This document shows positions 45,067-54,177 of a DNA stretch of 64,000 nucleotides, one piece after another. Below the pieces are notes generated by a model. That model ran no database searches and was not told the origin of the DNA. It was given only the letters and a program-made list of their open reading frames with translations. The stretch comes from Aquimarina megaterium XH134 (GTDB taxonomy: Bacteria; Bacteroidota; Bacteroidia; Flavobacteriales; Flavobacteriaceae). Within the stretch, counting starts at the first letter, position 1. Every line of letters starts with the position of its first letter. The stretch is taken from NCBI RefSeq assembly GCF_000520975.1, contig NZ_JACB01000039.1:1-64000 (forward strand). The letters run 5' to 3'. Both the position numbers and the translations under genes were made by a program.

Positions 45067-46347
45067 ATGTTGACAACAAATAAAGTTGGAATTACCGGTA
45101 TGGGAACAGTTTCTTCGATAGGTAATGATGTTTCTACATTTTGTAACTCCTTAAGGAGCGGAAAATCAGGTGTTAAAAAAACACCTATTATAGAGGAACC
45201 AAAAGTATCTGTTGATATTGCTGCTAAGATAGAAGGGTTTTCCTTCTCTGACTTTGTAGATCGTTTTCAAAATGTATCAGAAGAGAAATGCCAACATGCC
45301 AAGCGGTTAGGTAGAAGAGCCCCTTTTGGTATCCAAACGTCTATTGTTTCTGCCTTAGAAGCGTGGTTAAGTGCCAGACTACATGATAATAAGCCTTTGC
45401 CAGAACGAGTAGGGCTGGTTGTAGCAGGACAAAACAGTACTCAGAACTATCAATATGATCTAATTTCAAAATTTAAGAAAAATCCAGAATATCTTTCTCC
45501 TCGGTACGCTCTAGAATTTTTAGAGACCAATCAAGTTGGGGTCTTGAGTGAGTTATTTGATATTAAAGGAGAAGGATTTGCAGTGGGAGGAGCTTCTGCC
45601 ACTGGGAATGTCGGTATTATAAAAGGATATCAACTTGTTCATGCAGGTTTGGTTGATGCATGTGTAGTGACCGGTGTTGTTGCAGACCTTTCTCCGATGG
45701 ATATTCAAGGTTTTATTAACATTGGAGCTATGGGAGGTAAGAAATATTTAGATCAACCAGAAAAAGCTTGCCGTCCTTTTGATTCGCAACATGAAGGTTT
45801 TATTTACGGACAAGCCAGTGCTTGTGTAATTCTAGAATCCGAAATAAGTGCTGAAAAAAGAGGTGTCCCATTTCTGGCTGAAATCAATGGTTATGCATTA
45901 AATCTAGATAGCAATAGTGCTGCCAATCCAAATGTAGATGGTGAAGCAAAAGCAATGCTTTCAGCATTAAATCAAGCCGGGTTATCAGTTTCAGATGTTG
46001 ATTATATAAATACTCATGGAAGCTCTTCTCCCTTGGGGGATAAAACCGAAGCAGAAGCTATTAACAAAGTTTTTAAAGATCATACTTCTGGTTTGTGGTT
46101 AAATTCTACTAAAGGATTAACGGGGCACTGTTTGTATTCGGCAGGTATGGTAGAGATCATCGCAACAGTCGAACAAATGCGACAAGGGTTTTTACATCCG
46201 AATAAAAACCTGGAAACCCCAGTTTGTAACAGTTTACAGTTTTGTGGTGTTGAGGCTTTTGATTATCAGTCCAATGTGGCAATAAGTAATTCTTTTGGCT
46301 TTGGCGGAATAAATACTTCGATCGTATTAAAAAGAGGAAAAAATTAA
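45067..46347 (+). CDS. KS-like malonyl-ACP decarboxylase (PksF-type, Cys to Ser)
   Basis: 426 residues of the ketosynthase fold. The nucleophilic Cys position is occupied by Ser177 in GGASATGN, while the two catalytic His remain in THGSSSPLG and LTGHCLYSAG. KS-fold proteins with this Cys-to-Ser change in HMGS cassettes decarboxylate malonyl on the donor ACP to acetyl instead of condensing. The gene follows the donor ACP by 78 nt and precedes the malonyl-AT by 34 nt. Confidence 0.93.
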   Translation: MLTTNKVGITGMGTVSSIGNDVSTFCNSLRSGKSGVKKTPIIEEPKVSVDIAAKIEGFSFSDFVDRFQNVSEEKCQHAKRLGRRAPFGIQTSIVSALEAWLSARLHDNKPLPERVGLVVAGQNSTQNYQYDLISKFKKNPEYLSPRYALEFLETNQVGVLSELFDIKGEGFAVGGASATGNVGIIKGYQLVHAGLVDACVVTGVVADLSPMDIQGFINIGAMGGKKYLDQPEKACRPFDSQHEGFIYGQASACVILESEISAEKRGVPFLAEINGYALNLDSNSAANPNVDGEAKAMLSALNQAGLSVSDVDYINTHGSSSPLGDKTEAEAINKVFKDHTSGLWLNSTKGLTGHCLYSAGMVEIIATVEQMRQGFLHPNKNLETPVCNSLQFCGVEAFDYQSNVAISNSFGFGGINTSIVLKRGKN

Positions 46348-46381
46348 GATTTATAAACCTAATATAAAAAACAAGATAAAA

Positions 46382-47572
46382 ATGAAGAAAACATATGTAT
46401 TTCCCGGTCAGGGTTCCCAGAGAAAAGGAATGGGAGAGCAACTTTTTGATGAGTTTCCTGCGTTGATAAAGAAAGCAGATAAAATATTAGGATACTCTAT
46501 TAAAGAACTTTGTTTAGAAGATGCAAATGATCAGTTAAATCAAACACAATATACTCAGCCGGCATTATATGTTGTAAACGCTTTGTCTTATCAGAAGAAA
46601 ATTAAAGACGGAGAAAAACAACCAGATTTTTTAGCAGGCCATAGTCTGGGTGAGTATAATGCATTGCAAGCAGCGGGTGTGTTTAGTTTTGAAAGCGGCC
46701 TTAAATTGGTTAAAAAGAGGGGAGAACTTATGAGCCAGGCCAAAAATGGAGGGATGGCTGCTATTTTAAATTCTTCAGAAGAAAAAATTCAGGAAATACT
46801 AAAGGATGCAAATCTAACCACTATTGATATTGCGAACTTAAATGCTTCTTCTCAGATTGTCATTTCTGGTCTAAAAGAAGATATTGAAAAGGCGCATCCA
46901 TTTTTTGAAAAAGCAGATATCATGTTTATACCTTTAAATACCAGCGGAGCATTTCACTCCCGATATATGAAAGAAGCAGCTGCCGAATTCGAAGAATTTA
47001 TAAAGAAAACAAGATTCTATAAGCCAAAAATTGAAGTAATTGCTAATGTTACCGGGAAACCTTATGCGCATGGTAATGTAGGTAAACACCTAATAGATCA
47101 GTTATCCAACAGTGTAAGGTGGTCCGAAAGCATGACATATTTGTTGCATCAGGGAGAGATAGAGTTTGAAGAACTGGGAGTAGGCGATGTACTGACCAAA
47201 TTGATTGGGTATATCAAAAGAGATTTCGCAAAAACTGTTAAGGAAAAGACCAGTAAAAAGGCAGAAGTTGGCCAAAAAAAGCATTCTAAAACAATATCCA
47301 GCAGTTCAAAGAAAACGACCAAACCAATTAAAAAAAGCAAATCGGTAACAAAAGTAGCAAAACAAAAGAAAACATCAGACCCTATTAAGCTTGTAGAGCA
47401 ATGGAACGAAGTTTACCCGATAGGAACACAAGTAATCTCAGATTTTTATGAAAATGAACTAGAAACCAGGTCAGAGGCAGTAATACTGTTTGGTCATCGA
47501 GCGGCGGTATACATCAAAGGATATAATGGATATTTTGATCTAAGAGAGGTGAAACCTGTTCAAAGCAGTTAA
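46382..47572 (+). CDS. Trans-acting malonyl acyltransferase with C-terminal extension
   Basis: 396 residues. Residues 1-280 are a malonyl-CoA:ACP transferase: PGQGSQ, catalytic Ser88 in GHSLGE, the malonate-binding Arg at residue 113 (25 after Ser88), and His in GAFHSRYM. This should load the AT-less PKS modules and the donor ACP. Residues about 283-335 are a Lys/Ser-rich flexible linker, followed by a compact domain of about 55 residues (WNEVYPIGT through FDLREV) that I do not recognise. The extension is not an ER domain as in the PksE type. It may dock the AT to ACPs or PKS subunits (inference). It is directly followed by the next gene, whose ATG abuts this stop codon. Confidence 0.93.
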   Translation: MKKTYVFPGQGSQRKGMGEQLFDEFPALIKKADKILGYSIKELCLEDANDQLNQTQYTQPALYVVNALSYQKKIKDGEKQPDFLAGHSLGEYNALQAAGVFSFESGLKLVKKRGELMSQAKNGGMAAILNSSEEKIQEILKDANLTTIDIANLNASSQIVISGLKEDIEKAHPFFEKADIMFIPLNTSGAFHSRYMKEAAAEFEEFIKKTRFYKPKIEVIANVTGKPYAHGNVGKHLIDQLSNSVRWSESMTYLLHQGEIEFEELGVGDVLTKLIGYIKRDFAKTVKEKTSKKAEVGQKKHSKTISSSSKKTTKPIKKSKSVTKVAKQKKTSDPIKLVEQWNEVYPIGTQVISDFYENELETRSEAVILFGHRAAVYIKGYNGYFDLREVKPVQSS

Positions 47573-48502
47573 ATGAAAAATAAATTAATATTTATTTTTT
47601 TAGATGGAGTTGGTTTAGGAGAAAATGTGAAATCCAATCCATTTACCAAAGCTTTTATGCCTACACTGTTTAACCTGGTAGGAGAGGAACTAACCAATAC
47701 CACAAATGTCGTTAAGCAAAATTTCCTGGTGAGAGGAATTGATGCTTGCCTGGGAGTTGAAGGAATACCTCAAAGTGCCACAGGACAAACATCTTTATTT
47801 ACCGGGTATAACGCTCAGGCATTTTTAGGACATCACTTGATGGCATATCCAAATGATCAATTGATTGCATTGATCAATAAAAGATCAATTTTTAAATATG
47901 CCAAAGAGAATTATATCAAAAGCATTTTTGCTAATTCCTATACCGATGGATTTTTCAAATCTTTTGATAAGAATTCTTCAAATTATAGTGTAACTACGCG
48001 CTGCGTATTAGCTGCCAAAAATAATTTTAATACTATGAATGACCTTGTTGAAGGCAGAGCTGTACATTGGGACATTACCAACTTTACTTTACAAGATATG
48101 CCCAACAATAAGATACCTTTGATAACTCCATTTATAGCCGGAGAAAATTTAAAGAACTTAACAAATGACTACGATTTGATTTTATATGAATGTTTTTTAC
48201 CAGATTTAATAGGACATAGAAAGGATATGAATAAATCCATCATGTTTTTGGAGATGTTTGATGAATTTCTTCGTGGAGTAATTCATGATAAACCAGAGAA
48301 TATTCATGTTTTAATTACCAGTGATCATGGGAATATTGAAGACCTTTCCTTTGGCGGACATAGTAAAAATGAGGTTCCGTTTATTTTTATGGGAAAAGAA
48401 ACACATCACTTTTTAAAAGTAAGCGCTATTAATGAGCTATTCCATACTATATTTACAAAACTATTTGATACGACCTCTATTACTAAGTTTGAAAAGATTT
48501 GA
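47573..48502 (+). CDS. Alkaline-phosphatase-superfamily metalloenzyme, function unknown
   Basis: 309 residues. The metal-binding pattern of the alkaline phosphatase/phosphoglycerate mutase superfamily is complete: FLDGVGLG near residues 8-15, QSATGQTSLFTG with the likely Ser/Thr nucleophile, DLIGHRKD, TSDHGN and FGGHSK. No signal peptide, so cytoplasmic. Similar uncharacterised metalloenzymes are common, but this one is embedded between the malonyl-AT (0-nt gap) and PPTase genes, so it is in the PKS operon. It might hydrolyse a phosphate or move a phosphoryl or sulfuryl group in the pathway, or protect the host by masking and unmasking the product. That is inference. Confidence 0.75.
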   Translation: MKNKLIFIFLDGVGLGENVKSNPFTKAFMPTLFNLVGEELTNTTNVVKQNFLVRGIDACLGVEGIPQSATGQTSLFTGYNAQAFLGHHLMAYPNDQLIALINKRSIFKYAKENYIKSIFANSYTDGFFKSFDKNSSNYSVTTRCVLAAKNNFNTMNDLVEGRAVHWDITNFTLQDMPNNKIPLITPFIAGENLKNLTNDYDLILYECFLPDLIGHRKDMNKSIMFLEMFDEFLRGVIHDKPENIHVLITSDHGNIEDLSFGGHSKNEVPFIFMGKETHHFLKVSAINELFHTIFTKLFDTTSITKFEKI

Positions 48503-48504
48503 GA

Positions 48505-49164
48505 ATGCATTCTATAGATATTTTTTTTACATCTTTTAAAGAACCACTAGAGCACAGCCTTTTTTCGGATTATCTATCCATGCTACCACCAGATTTAAGG
48601 AAAAAAAACTCACAATACCTTCGTTGGCAAGATAGACACGCGCATTTGTTTGGTCGATTACTGTTGATTGAAGCATTAAAGAGTTATGATATAGAAAACA
48701 ACATTTGGGATCTTATTGCTTATAGTTCACACAAACGACCATATTTAACCTTGAAAGAATATGATTTTAATATATCCCATTCTGGAGATTATGTGATTTG
48801 TGCAATAGGAAAAAATATCAGACTTGGTATTGATATTGAAGAACACCGAAAGAGAAACCTAAAAGATTTCAGGAATTTAATGACCGCAGATCAATGGGAC
48901 GAAATTAACAGTGCAAGTCGCCCGTTAAACACGTTTTATAAATACTGGACCATTAAAGAAAGTGTGATTAAGGCAGATGGTCGCGGGTTTTATATACCGC
49001 TTAATGAACTAGAAGTAAAGAATAACACTGTTCGTTTTGAGGATAAATTATGGTTTGTTAACGATTTTGTATTTACAAAAGGGTATAGTGTAGCATTAGC
49101 AACCAATCAATCATCAACATTTAATATGCAGGCTATTAACTTTTATACCTCTCATATGGTTTAG
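48505..49164 (+). CDS. 4'-phosphopantetheinyl transferase (Sfp-type)
   Basis: About 219 residues. It converts apo-ACPs to holo form using CoA. Motifs are FNISHSG, LGIDIEEHRK with the magnesium-binding acidic residues, and YWTIKESVIKADGRG (the WxxKE(S/A) motif). Length and motifs fit the Sfp group used for secondary metabolism. The ATG at 48505 lies 2 nt after the preceding stop; a TTG at 48499 would overlap that stop and is less likely. The enzyme probably activates all PKS ACPs and the two free ACPs. Confidence 0.92.
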   Translation: MHSIDIFFTSFKEPLEHSLFSDYLSMLPPDLRKKNSQYLRWQDRHAHLFGRLLLIEALKSYDIENNIWDLIAYSSHKRPYLTLKEYDFNISHSGDYVICAIGKNIRLGIDIEEHRKRNLKDFRNLMTADQWDEINSASRPLNTFYKYWTIKESVIKADGRGFYIPLNELEVKNNTVRFEDKLWFVNDFVFTKGYSVALATNQSSTFNMQAINFYTSHMV

Positions 49165-49378
49165 CTCGATGTATAGCATTTATAATTTCAATCTTTCGAT
49201 CATATTTTTTTAATCTTGTGATAACCTTTTTTCGTTTTTATAAGGGATAAGGTGCTTATACACAAGAAAATAGTGATAGCGGTTGCCTCTACAATGTATC
49301 ACTGGTTGAAGAATCACACTTACAAGTTAGCTTGGCTAGCAAATTAATTAAAAATTAATTCAAATTAAATTATAGATT

Positions 49379-49633
49379 ATGAATAAGAACGAAAACGACA
49401 TTTTTGATTTGATAGCTGCTCACGTGGCTGATATCTCATTGGACATTGCTGATGGCCCAATCATACGTTCTTCAATGTTATCTCCTCTTGGAATGGATTC
49501 TATTGGTAGAGCAGAACTAATTGCAAGGATGCTCGAAGAACTATCGTTGACAGCTTCAGCAAGAGAATTTTATAAAGCCAATAATCTTGGTGAACTTGCA
49601 GCGTTATTTGCAAATAAGCTGAAGGAACAGTGA
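49379..49633 (+). CDS. Second stand-alone acyl carrier protein
   Basis: 84 residues, a single ACP with the attachment Ser41 in LGMDSIGRAEL. It differs from the donor ACP at 44728 (LGANSIDR). It is 214 nt after the PPTase gene and is the last gene that clearly belongs to the cluster. The large PKS ends in a module with no ACP, so this protein could serve as the missing terminal carrier; loading of a special unit is an alternative. Role inferred only. Confidence 0.85.
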   Translation: MNKNENDIFDLIAAHVADISLDIADGPIIRSSMLSPLGMDSIGRAELIARMLEELSLTASAREFYKANNLGELAALFANKLKEQ

Positions 49634-49855
49634 ATCCTGTTAGTTGATTAAGATTAATAATCGAATACTTTTCATTAGGAACCAGAATTGATTTTTTTGA
49701 CTAAAGGCTTTCAAAAGCTTTTAGATATATCTATATGTTTTTTGTTTTCGCTTTGTACTTTTGTACAAAATTAGAAAGACCAGTTAGTCGTGTTTTTTGT
49801 TACTTATTGAATATTAATACTTATTAAAAAAAGTTTTATAGCAAAAAAATAGCTT

Positions 49856-50542
49856 ATGTATTTGATAAAAAGTAAAGTAAGATTAGCAGGTTTGTTATTT
49901 ATCGCTGGTATGGTTGCAGGGGTTTTTAGTGTAGCACCATCAATTGATTCTACAAAATATTTAACAGAAGCCGCTGCAAATTCTAATAATGTAATCATAG
50001 ATGCTTTCTTTCAATTTATGATGTCGCTTGCATACTTAGGAATTGCAATTTTATTATACCCTGTAATCAGAAGGTTTGATGGTAGTTTAGCAATTGGCTT
50101 TTTTAGTTTTAGGATAATTTCTGCAACACTCGTGATTTTTGGAACAATATTATTATTGTCAATATTGGCTTTAAGTCAAGAGTTTGTATATAATTCACCT
50201 CAAAGCTCTCCAGATTTAAAAGCATTAGGAAATGTATTCAAAGTTATGCGGGATTATATAAACCATGTATTTATGGTTCTGGTTTTGTGTATAGGAAATT
50301 TTATGTTGTATATTTTATTAGTGAAATCGCGACTAGTGCCTCGTTGGCTTTCAGTTTGGGGGGTATTAGGTACATTGTTGTCTGCAATTGCAAGTATTTT
50401 GATTTTATTTCAGGTTATTGAAATTATCACAGCCGAATACTTAATTTTAAATATTCCAACAGCAATACTAGAATTGATTCTAGGGATATGGTTAATGGTA
50501 AACGGATTTGACAGAAGAGCAGGTGCAGGAATGCACGAATAA
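49856..50542 (+). CDS. DUF4386 family integral membrane protein
   Basis: 228 residues with about six hydrophobic segments, beginning VRLAGLLFIAGMVAGVFSV, and the overall pattern of DUF4386 membrane proteins of unknown function. It lies 222 nt after the last ACP gene and is followed by a strong terminator, so it is probably a separate transcript and not part of the PKS pathway. Confidence 0.75.
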   Translation: MYLIKSKVRLAGLLFIAGMVAGVFSVAPSIDSTKYLTEAAANSNNVIIDAFFQFMMSLAYLGIAILLYPVIRRFDGSLAIGFFSFRIISATLVIFGTILLLSILALSQEFVYNSPQSSPDLKALGNVFKVMRDYINHVFMVLVLCIGNFMLYILLVKSRLVPRWLSVWGVLGTLLSAIASILILFQVIEIITAEYLILNIPTAILELILGIWLMVNGFDRRAGAGMHE

Positions 50543-50667
50543 AGAAAATATCAGAAAACACAAAATGCATAAGCAAGCATTCTGTAATACGATAGAATGT
50601 TGAATAGGATATAATCTTTGGGCAAAAAGTTCGATGTTAATCTCGATTAGGTATTATTTTTATTAAT

Positions 50668-50708
50668 AAACCTCTATACATATAACATGTATAGAGGTTT
50701 TTTTTATT
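50668..50708 (+). terminator. Rho-independent terminator
   Basis: A perfect 14-bp stem, AAACCTCTATACAT (50668-50681) with ATGTATAGAGGTTT (50687-50700), a 5-nt loop, and a T-run directly after. It ends transcription about 130 nt after the DUF4386 gene. Confidence 0.9.
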
Positions 50709-50977
50709 GGTGATTATGGTGCTGGTAATCACTACGTATTGCTTAAAGCTTCGAATGAGAATTTAAAAAAACACCTACAAATATTATGACCTTTGGATAT
50801 AGTAGCAGCTTTTTTTATATAAATTAAATATAGATCTCTGATTTCTCGAACAGTAACGTATTTGATATCGATTCTGCTCTACTAGTTCTTCCAATTTGAC
50901 AGTATATTTTTTACTTGATACCAGTAAAGTTTTTTAAAAAAACAGGGTAGAATATTTTTATTTATAATCATTCTTAA

Positions 50978-51025
50978 TAGATTTGCGGGCATGTATTATG
51001 TTTATTTAGAATAAATAAACATAAT
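50978..51025 (+). promoter_or_regulatory. Promoter-like -7 element and leader palindrome of TonB receptor gene
   Basis: TAGATTTG at 50978-50985 matches the Bacteroidota -7 consensus TAnnTTTG, though no TTG -33 element is obvious. Just downstream is a perfect 14-bp palindrome, 50995-51008 with 51012-51025, loop GAA, ending 25 nt before the ATG. It could be an operator for iron control or an RNA hairpin at the start of the mRNA. The receptor's iron-uptake character fits regulation, but the regulator is not identified. Confidence 0.45.
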
Positions 51026-51050
51026 TTTCTAAATCTATTAATTATAATAA

Positions 51051-53477
51051 ATGAAAAATCAATTACTTATCATTTTAGCATTGCTATTATCAACCTCTAT
51101 TTCTTTTTCACAAAATGGAAGTATAAAAGGCACAACTGTAGATAATACTCAAACTGTAGTACCAGGAGTTAATATTATCATTAAAAACTCGACTCAAGGA
51201 GTGCAATCTGATGAAAACGGAGCTTTTGAAATCACAAACGTTGCAGACGGGGATCATATTCTTGTTGTATCCTATTTAGGATTTAAGACAAAAGAAATTC
51301 CTTTTACTATATCTAATAATGAAACCAAACAATTGGATGCTATTATTTTATATGAAGGAAATGAAATTTTAGCCGAAGTTATAATAGAAGGAGAGCGAAG
51401 AAATAAATTTTCAAGAAAAAAAACAGCTTATGTAGCTAAATTACCTTTAAAAGACTTAGAGAATACTCAGGTTTATAGCACAGTTACCACAGATTTGTTA
51501 AAATCACAAGTGGTAACAAACTTTGAAGATGCATTAAAAAATGCAGTTGGTGTTGAAAAATTATGGTCTTCTACAGGACGAGGCGGAGATGGAGCCGGAT
51601 ATTATTCTTTACGCGGATTTTCGGTACAACCTCAATTGGTTAATGGAATACCAGGTCTTACAAACGGAACTATTAATGCTGCAAATATTGAAAGAATAGA
51701 AGTGGTAAAGGGACCTTCTGCAACACTATTTGGTAGTGCCGTAACTTCATATGGAGGGCTTATAAATGTCGTTACCAAAAAACCATATATAGGTTTCGGG
51801 GGTGAACTTTCTTTTACATCTGGCACCTATGGCTTTAATCAAGTAAGTGGGGATTTTAATACACCATTAGATAAGAATAATAACATTTATTTTAGATTGA
51901 ATACATCTTATGCCACAGAACAGAGTTTTCAAGATGCAGGTTTTAGAAAATCTTTTTTTGTAGCCCCGTCACTATCTTATCGTGTTAATAATAAATTATC
52001 CTTTTCGTTTTATGGAGAAATTTCACAGGCAGAACAAACCAATCCTATGTTTTTGTTTTTGAATAGAAGTGCACCGACTCAAGCGAATAACTTAGATGAA
52101 TTAGGATACAATTATAAATTATCATTTACTAGTAATGAATTAACCTTAGAAAACCCTACGCAGAATTATAGGGTAGAAATGGATTATAAGCTTTCTGATA
52201 CTTGGCAGTCACAAACCGTATTGTCAAAAAGTTCAACATCTACAAAGGGGTATTATTCTTATTTGTTTGATTTTGGAGTTTTGGGTAATGACACTTTTTC
52301 TCGTTTTATTAGTAAACAAAATTCTAACACCCAGACAACGGATATTCAACAAAACTTTACAGGAGATTTTAAGTTAGGATCAATTAGAAACAGGGTTGTT
52401 TTTGGTATAGACTATTTTAATTCAACACAAACGGATAATAGTAGTGGCTTTGCTTTTTATGGAAATATAACTCCTGAGGGAGGTTCTAGTGGGGATAATC
52501 CTTTTACACCAAATGTTGAGACTGATACATATACATTATCAGCGGCTAGTGTAGATGCCGCACTTGCATCTCAGGGAATCGCTAATATAAAATCTAAATC
52601 ACATGTATATAGTGCTTATATTTCTGATGTCGTTAATATTCTTCCATCTTTATCGGCTATGGTAGGTTTACGATTAGACGTATTCGATAATGAAGGTGAT
52701 CTTGCAAACTTTGAAGATGATTATGATCAAACAGCTTTCTCCCCAAAATTCGGTCTTTTATATCAACCTATAATAGATAAATTATCGGTATTTGCTAATT
52801 ATCAAAATGGATTCACCAATGTAGCACCTGCTTTAGTAGGAGATCCAAATGCTGGTCCGCAGACGTTACAAACTTTTGATCCAGAGCAGGCTAATCAATT
52901 AGAATTTGGTGTTAAGACTAATTTGTTTAATAATCGATTAAATGCTTCGGTGAGTTATTATGATATTAAAGTAAAAGATCGTGTTATTACAGATCCAGCT
53001 TCACCGTTCAATAAAATACAAGGAGGAGAAGTAGAAAGTAGTGGTTTTGAAATTGAAGTAAACGCTAGTCCTATTGATGGCCTTAATATTAGAGCAGGCT
53101 TTAGTAATAATGATAGTGAAACCACAAAATCTGATAATGCAGAAATATTAAATCGTAGACCATTAGAAGCTGGCCCTGAGACGCTTTATAACTTTTGGAC
53201 GAGTTATGAATTTCAAAATGGTAAACTAGATGGTTTTGGACTGGGCTTAGGCTTCAACGGTGCGAGTGAGCGTTTTGCAATCAACTATGCATCTACCGGA
53301 GAGTTTATTCTTCCGAGTTATACTGTTGCTAATGCTTCTATTTTTTATCAGGCTAAAAAATATAGAATTAGCCTAAAACTGAATAATGCATTTAATAAAG
53401 AATATTACAAAGGTTGGTCAACTATAACACCCCAATCTCCGAGAGCTATATATGCAAATTTAATATATAAGTTTTAA
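51051..53477 (+). CDS. TonB-dependent siderophore-type receptor
   Basis: 808 residues: signal peptide (to about residue 21, SFSQ), carboxypeptidase-regulatory-like beta domain (about 22-110, KGTTVDNTQTVVPGVNI), plug domain (about 145-245, with YYSLRGF and RIEVVKGPSATLFGS), then a 22-strand-type barrel ending in the terminal phenylalanine of IYKF. The plug motifs are those of siderophore/ferrichrome-type receptors. It should import an iron chelate across the outer membrane, powered by TonB. It is followed by a terminator and then three membrane-protein genes often found with iron uptake. The N-terminal domain is typical of Bacteroidota receptors. Confidence 0.93.
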   Translation: MKNQLLIILALLLSTSISFSQNGSIKGTTVDNTQTVVPGVNIIIKNSTQGVQSDENGAFEITNVADGDHILVVSYLGFKTKEIPFTISNNETKQLDAIILYEGNEILAEVIIEGERRNKFSRKKTAYVAKLPLKDLENTQVYSTVTTDLLKSQVVTNFEDALKNAVGVEKLWSSTGRGGDGAGYYSLRGFSVQPQLVNGIPGLTNGTINAANIERIEVVKGPSATLFGSAVTSYGGLINVVTKKPYIGFGGELSFTSGTYGFNQVSGDFNTPLDKNNNIYFRLNTSYATEQSFQDAGFRKSFFVAPSLSYRVNNKLSFSFYGEISQAEQTNPMFLFLNRSAPTQANNLDELGYNYKLSFTSNELTLENPTQNYRVEMDYKLSDTWQSQTVLSKSSTSTKGYYSYLFDFGVLGNDTFSRFISKQNSNTQTTDIQQNFTGDFKLGSIRNRVVFGIDYFNSTQTDNSSGFAFYGNITPEGGSSGDNPFTPNVETDTYTLSAASVDAALASQGIANIKSKSHVYSAYISDVVNILPSLSAMVGLRLDVFDNEGDLANFEDDYDQTAFSPKFGLLYQPIIDKLSVFANYQNGFTNVAPALVGDPNAGPQTLQTFDPEQANQLEFGVKTNLFNNRLNASVSYYDIKVKDRVITDPASPFNKIQGGEVESSGFEIEVNASPIDGLNIRAGFSNNDSETTKSDNAEILNRRPLEAGPETLYNFWTSYEFQNGKLDGFGLGLGFNGASERFAINYASTGEFILPSYTVANASIFYQAKKYRISLKLNNAFNKEYYKGWSTITPQSPRAIYANLIYKF

Positions 53478-53490
53478 AATAATCTAATAG

Positions 53491-53529
53491 AAAACCACTC
53501 TAAATATTTTATTTAGAGTGGTTTTGGTT
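53491..53529 (+). terminator. Rho-independent terminator between receptor and downstream operon
   Basis: A perfect 15-bp stem, AAAACCACTCTAAAT (53491-53505) with ATTTAGAGTGGTTTT (53511-53525), loop ATTTT, starting 14 nt after the receptor stop. A GTG start at 53518 for the next gene would lie inside the stem, so that gene more likely starts at the ATG 53542. The hairpin may end most receptor transcripts and lower expression of the genes behind it. Confidence 0.9.
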
Positions 53530-53541
53530 TATAAAAATAGA

Positions 53542-53871
53542 ATGATAACAGTTAGTATATTATTAATTTTTTTTGGAAGTTTTTTATTATATCACACCTC
53601 AGAAAAGGGACTAATAAGCTATGATTTACCTGCTGAAAAATGGGCTCAATTAAACAAAGTCATTTCAAAGGTAATAGCAGTTATATTTTTATTGACTTCA
53701 TTGATTATTATCGTTGTCTCTTTTGGAAGAACATCGGGGATACTGTTTTGGCTTTTTTTGATGATGATGATTTTAGGATTAATCATCATTATGGCTCCAT
53801 TCAAAAAAGTAACATACAAACAGATTTCAGTTTTATTTTTAGGGCTATTAATACTTGAATTAATATTATAA
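53542..53871 (+). CDS. Small membrane protein, DUF3325-like
   Basis: About 109 residues from the ATG at 53542, with three or four hydrophobic helices (ITVSILLIFFGSFLLY, VIAVIFLLTSLIIIVVSF, LFWLFLMMMILGLIIIM, ISVLFLGLLILELIL). The size and position before a DUF3649-like and a PepSY gene match the DUF3325 partner of iron-uptake operons. Sequence match is weak, so the family name rests mainly on context. Confidence 0.6.
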   Translation: MITVSILLIFFGSFLLYHTSEKGLISYDLPAEKWAQLNKVISKVIAVIFLLTSLIIIVVSFGRTSGILFWLFLMMMILGLIIIMAPFKKVTYKQISVLFLGLLILELIL

Positions 53872-53874
53872 ATT

Positions 53875-54177
53875 ATGCCAGCAAACCCAAAATATTTAGA
53901 TAAATCTCCCTGGCAACAATTTGCTAAAATTTCAGCAGGAATTATAGGAGGCTATATCATTTCTGCATTATTACATATGTGTTTACCACTTTGGTTGCCT
54001 AATCCACATGAGATTTTAATTACCTCGATATTTACATTGTTCATCGTTTGGTGTGCACTTCTAATTGTTCCCTTTTTATTTAAAAATGGTTGGAAAGCGT
54101 GGTTATTATATATACTAGTAGCTATAGTATTGTTTGGGATATATTATTTAGGAAATCAAAATAATCCTTTTGTATAA
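53875..54177 (+). CDS. Small membrane protein, DUF3649-like
   Basis: 100 residues with three hydrophobic helices and an N-terminal WQQFAKISAGIIGGYIIS segment like DUF3649 (iron-uptake protein) members. It starts 3 nt after the previous gene and its stop overlaps the ATG of the PepSY gene by one base, so the three are translated as a unit. Confidence 0.65.
   Translation: MPANPKYLDKSPWQQFAKISAGIIGGYIISALLHMCLPLWLPNPHEILITSIFTLFIVWCALLIVPFLFKNGWKAWLLYILVAIVLFGIYYLGNQNNPFV

Larger units (their letters stand above)
50543..51050. other. 508-nt intergenic region (terminator plus receptor leader)
   Basis: No gene is seen. The region contains the terminator at 50668-50708 and, near its right end, the promoter-like element and hairpin described separately. 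The middle part (about 50710-50970) is AT-rich with no structure I can support. Confidence 0.6.

Noticed and set aside
1..49633. Search for in-line AT, ER, methyltransferase or thioesterase domains in the PKS
   Set aside because: Spaces between KS and DH/KR are only linkers; no GHSxG AT or TE motif was found inside the subunits.
53518..53541. GTG start for the small membrane protein
   Set aside because: It falls inside the 15-bp terminator stem; the ATG at 53542 starts directly at the first hydrophobic helix.
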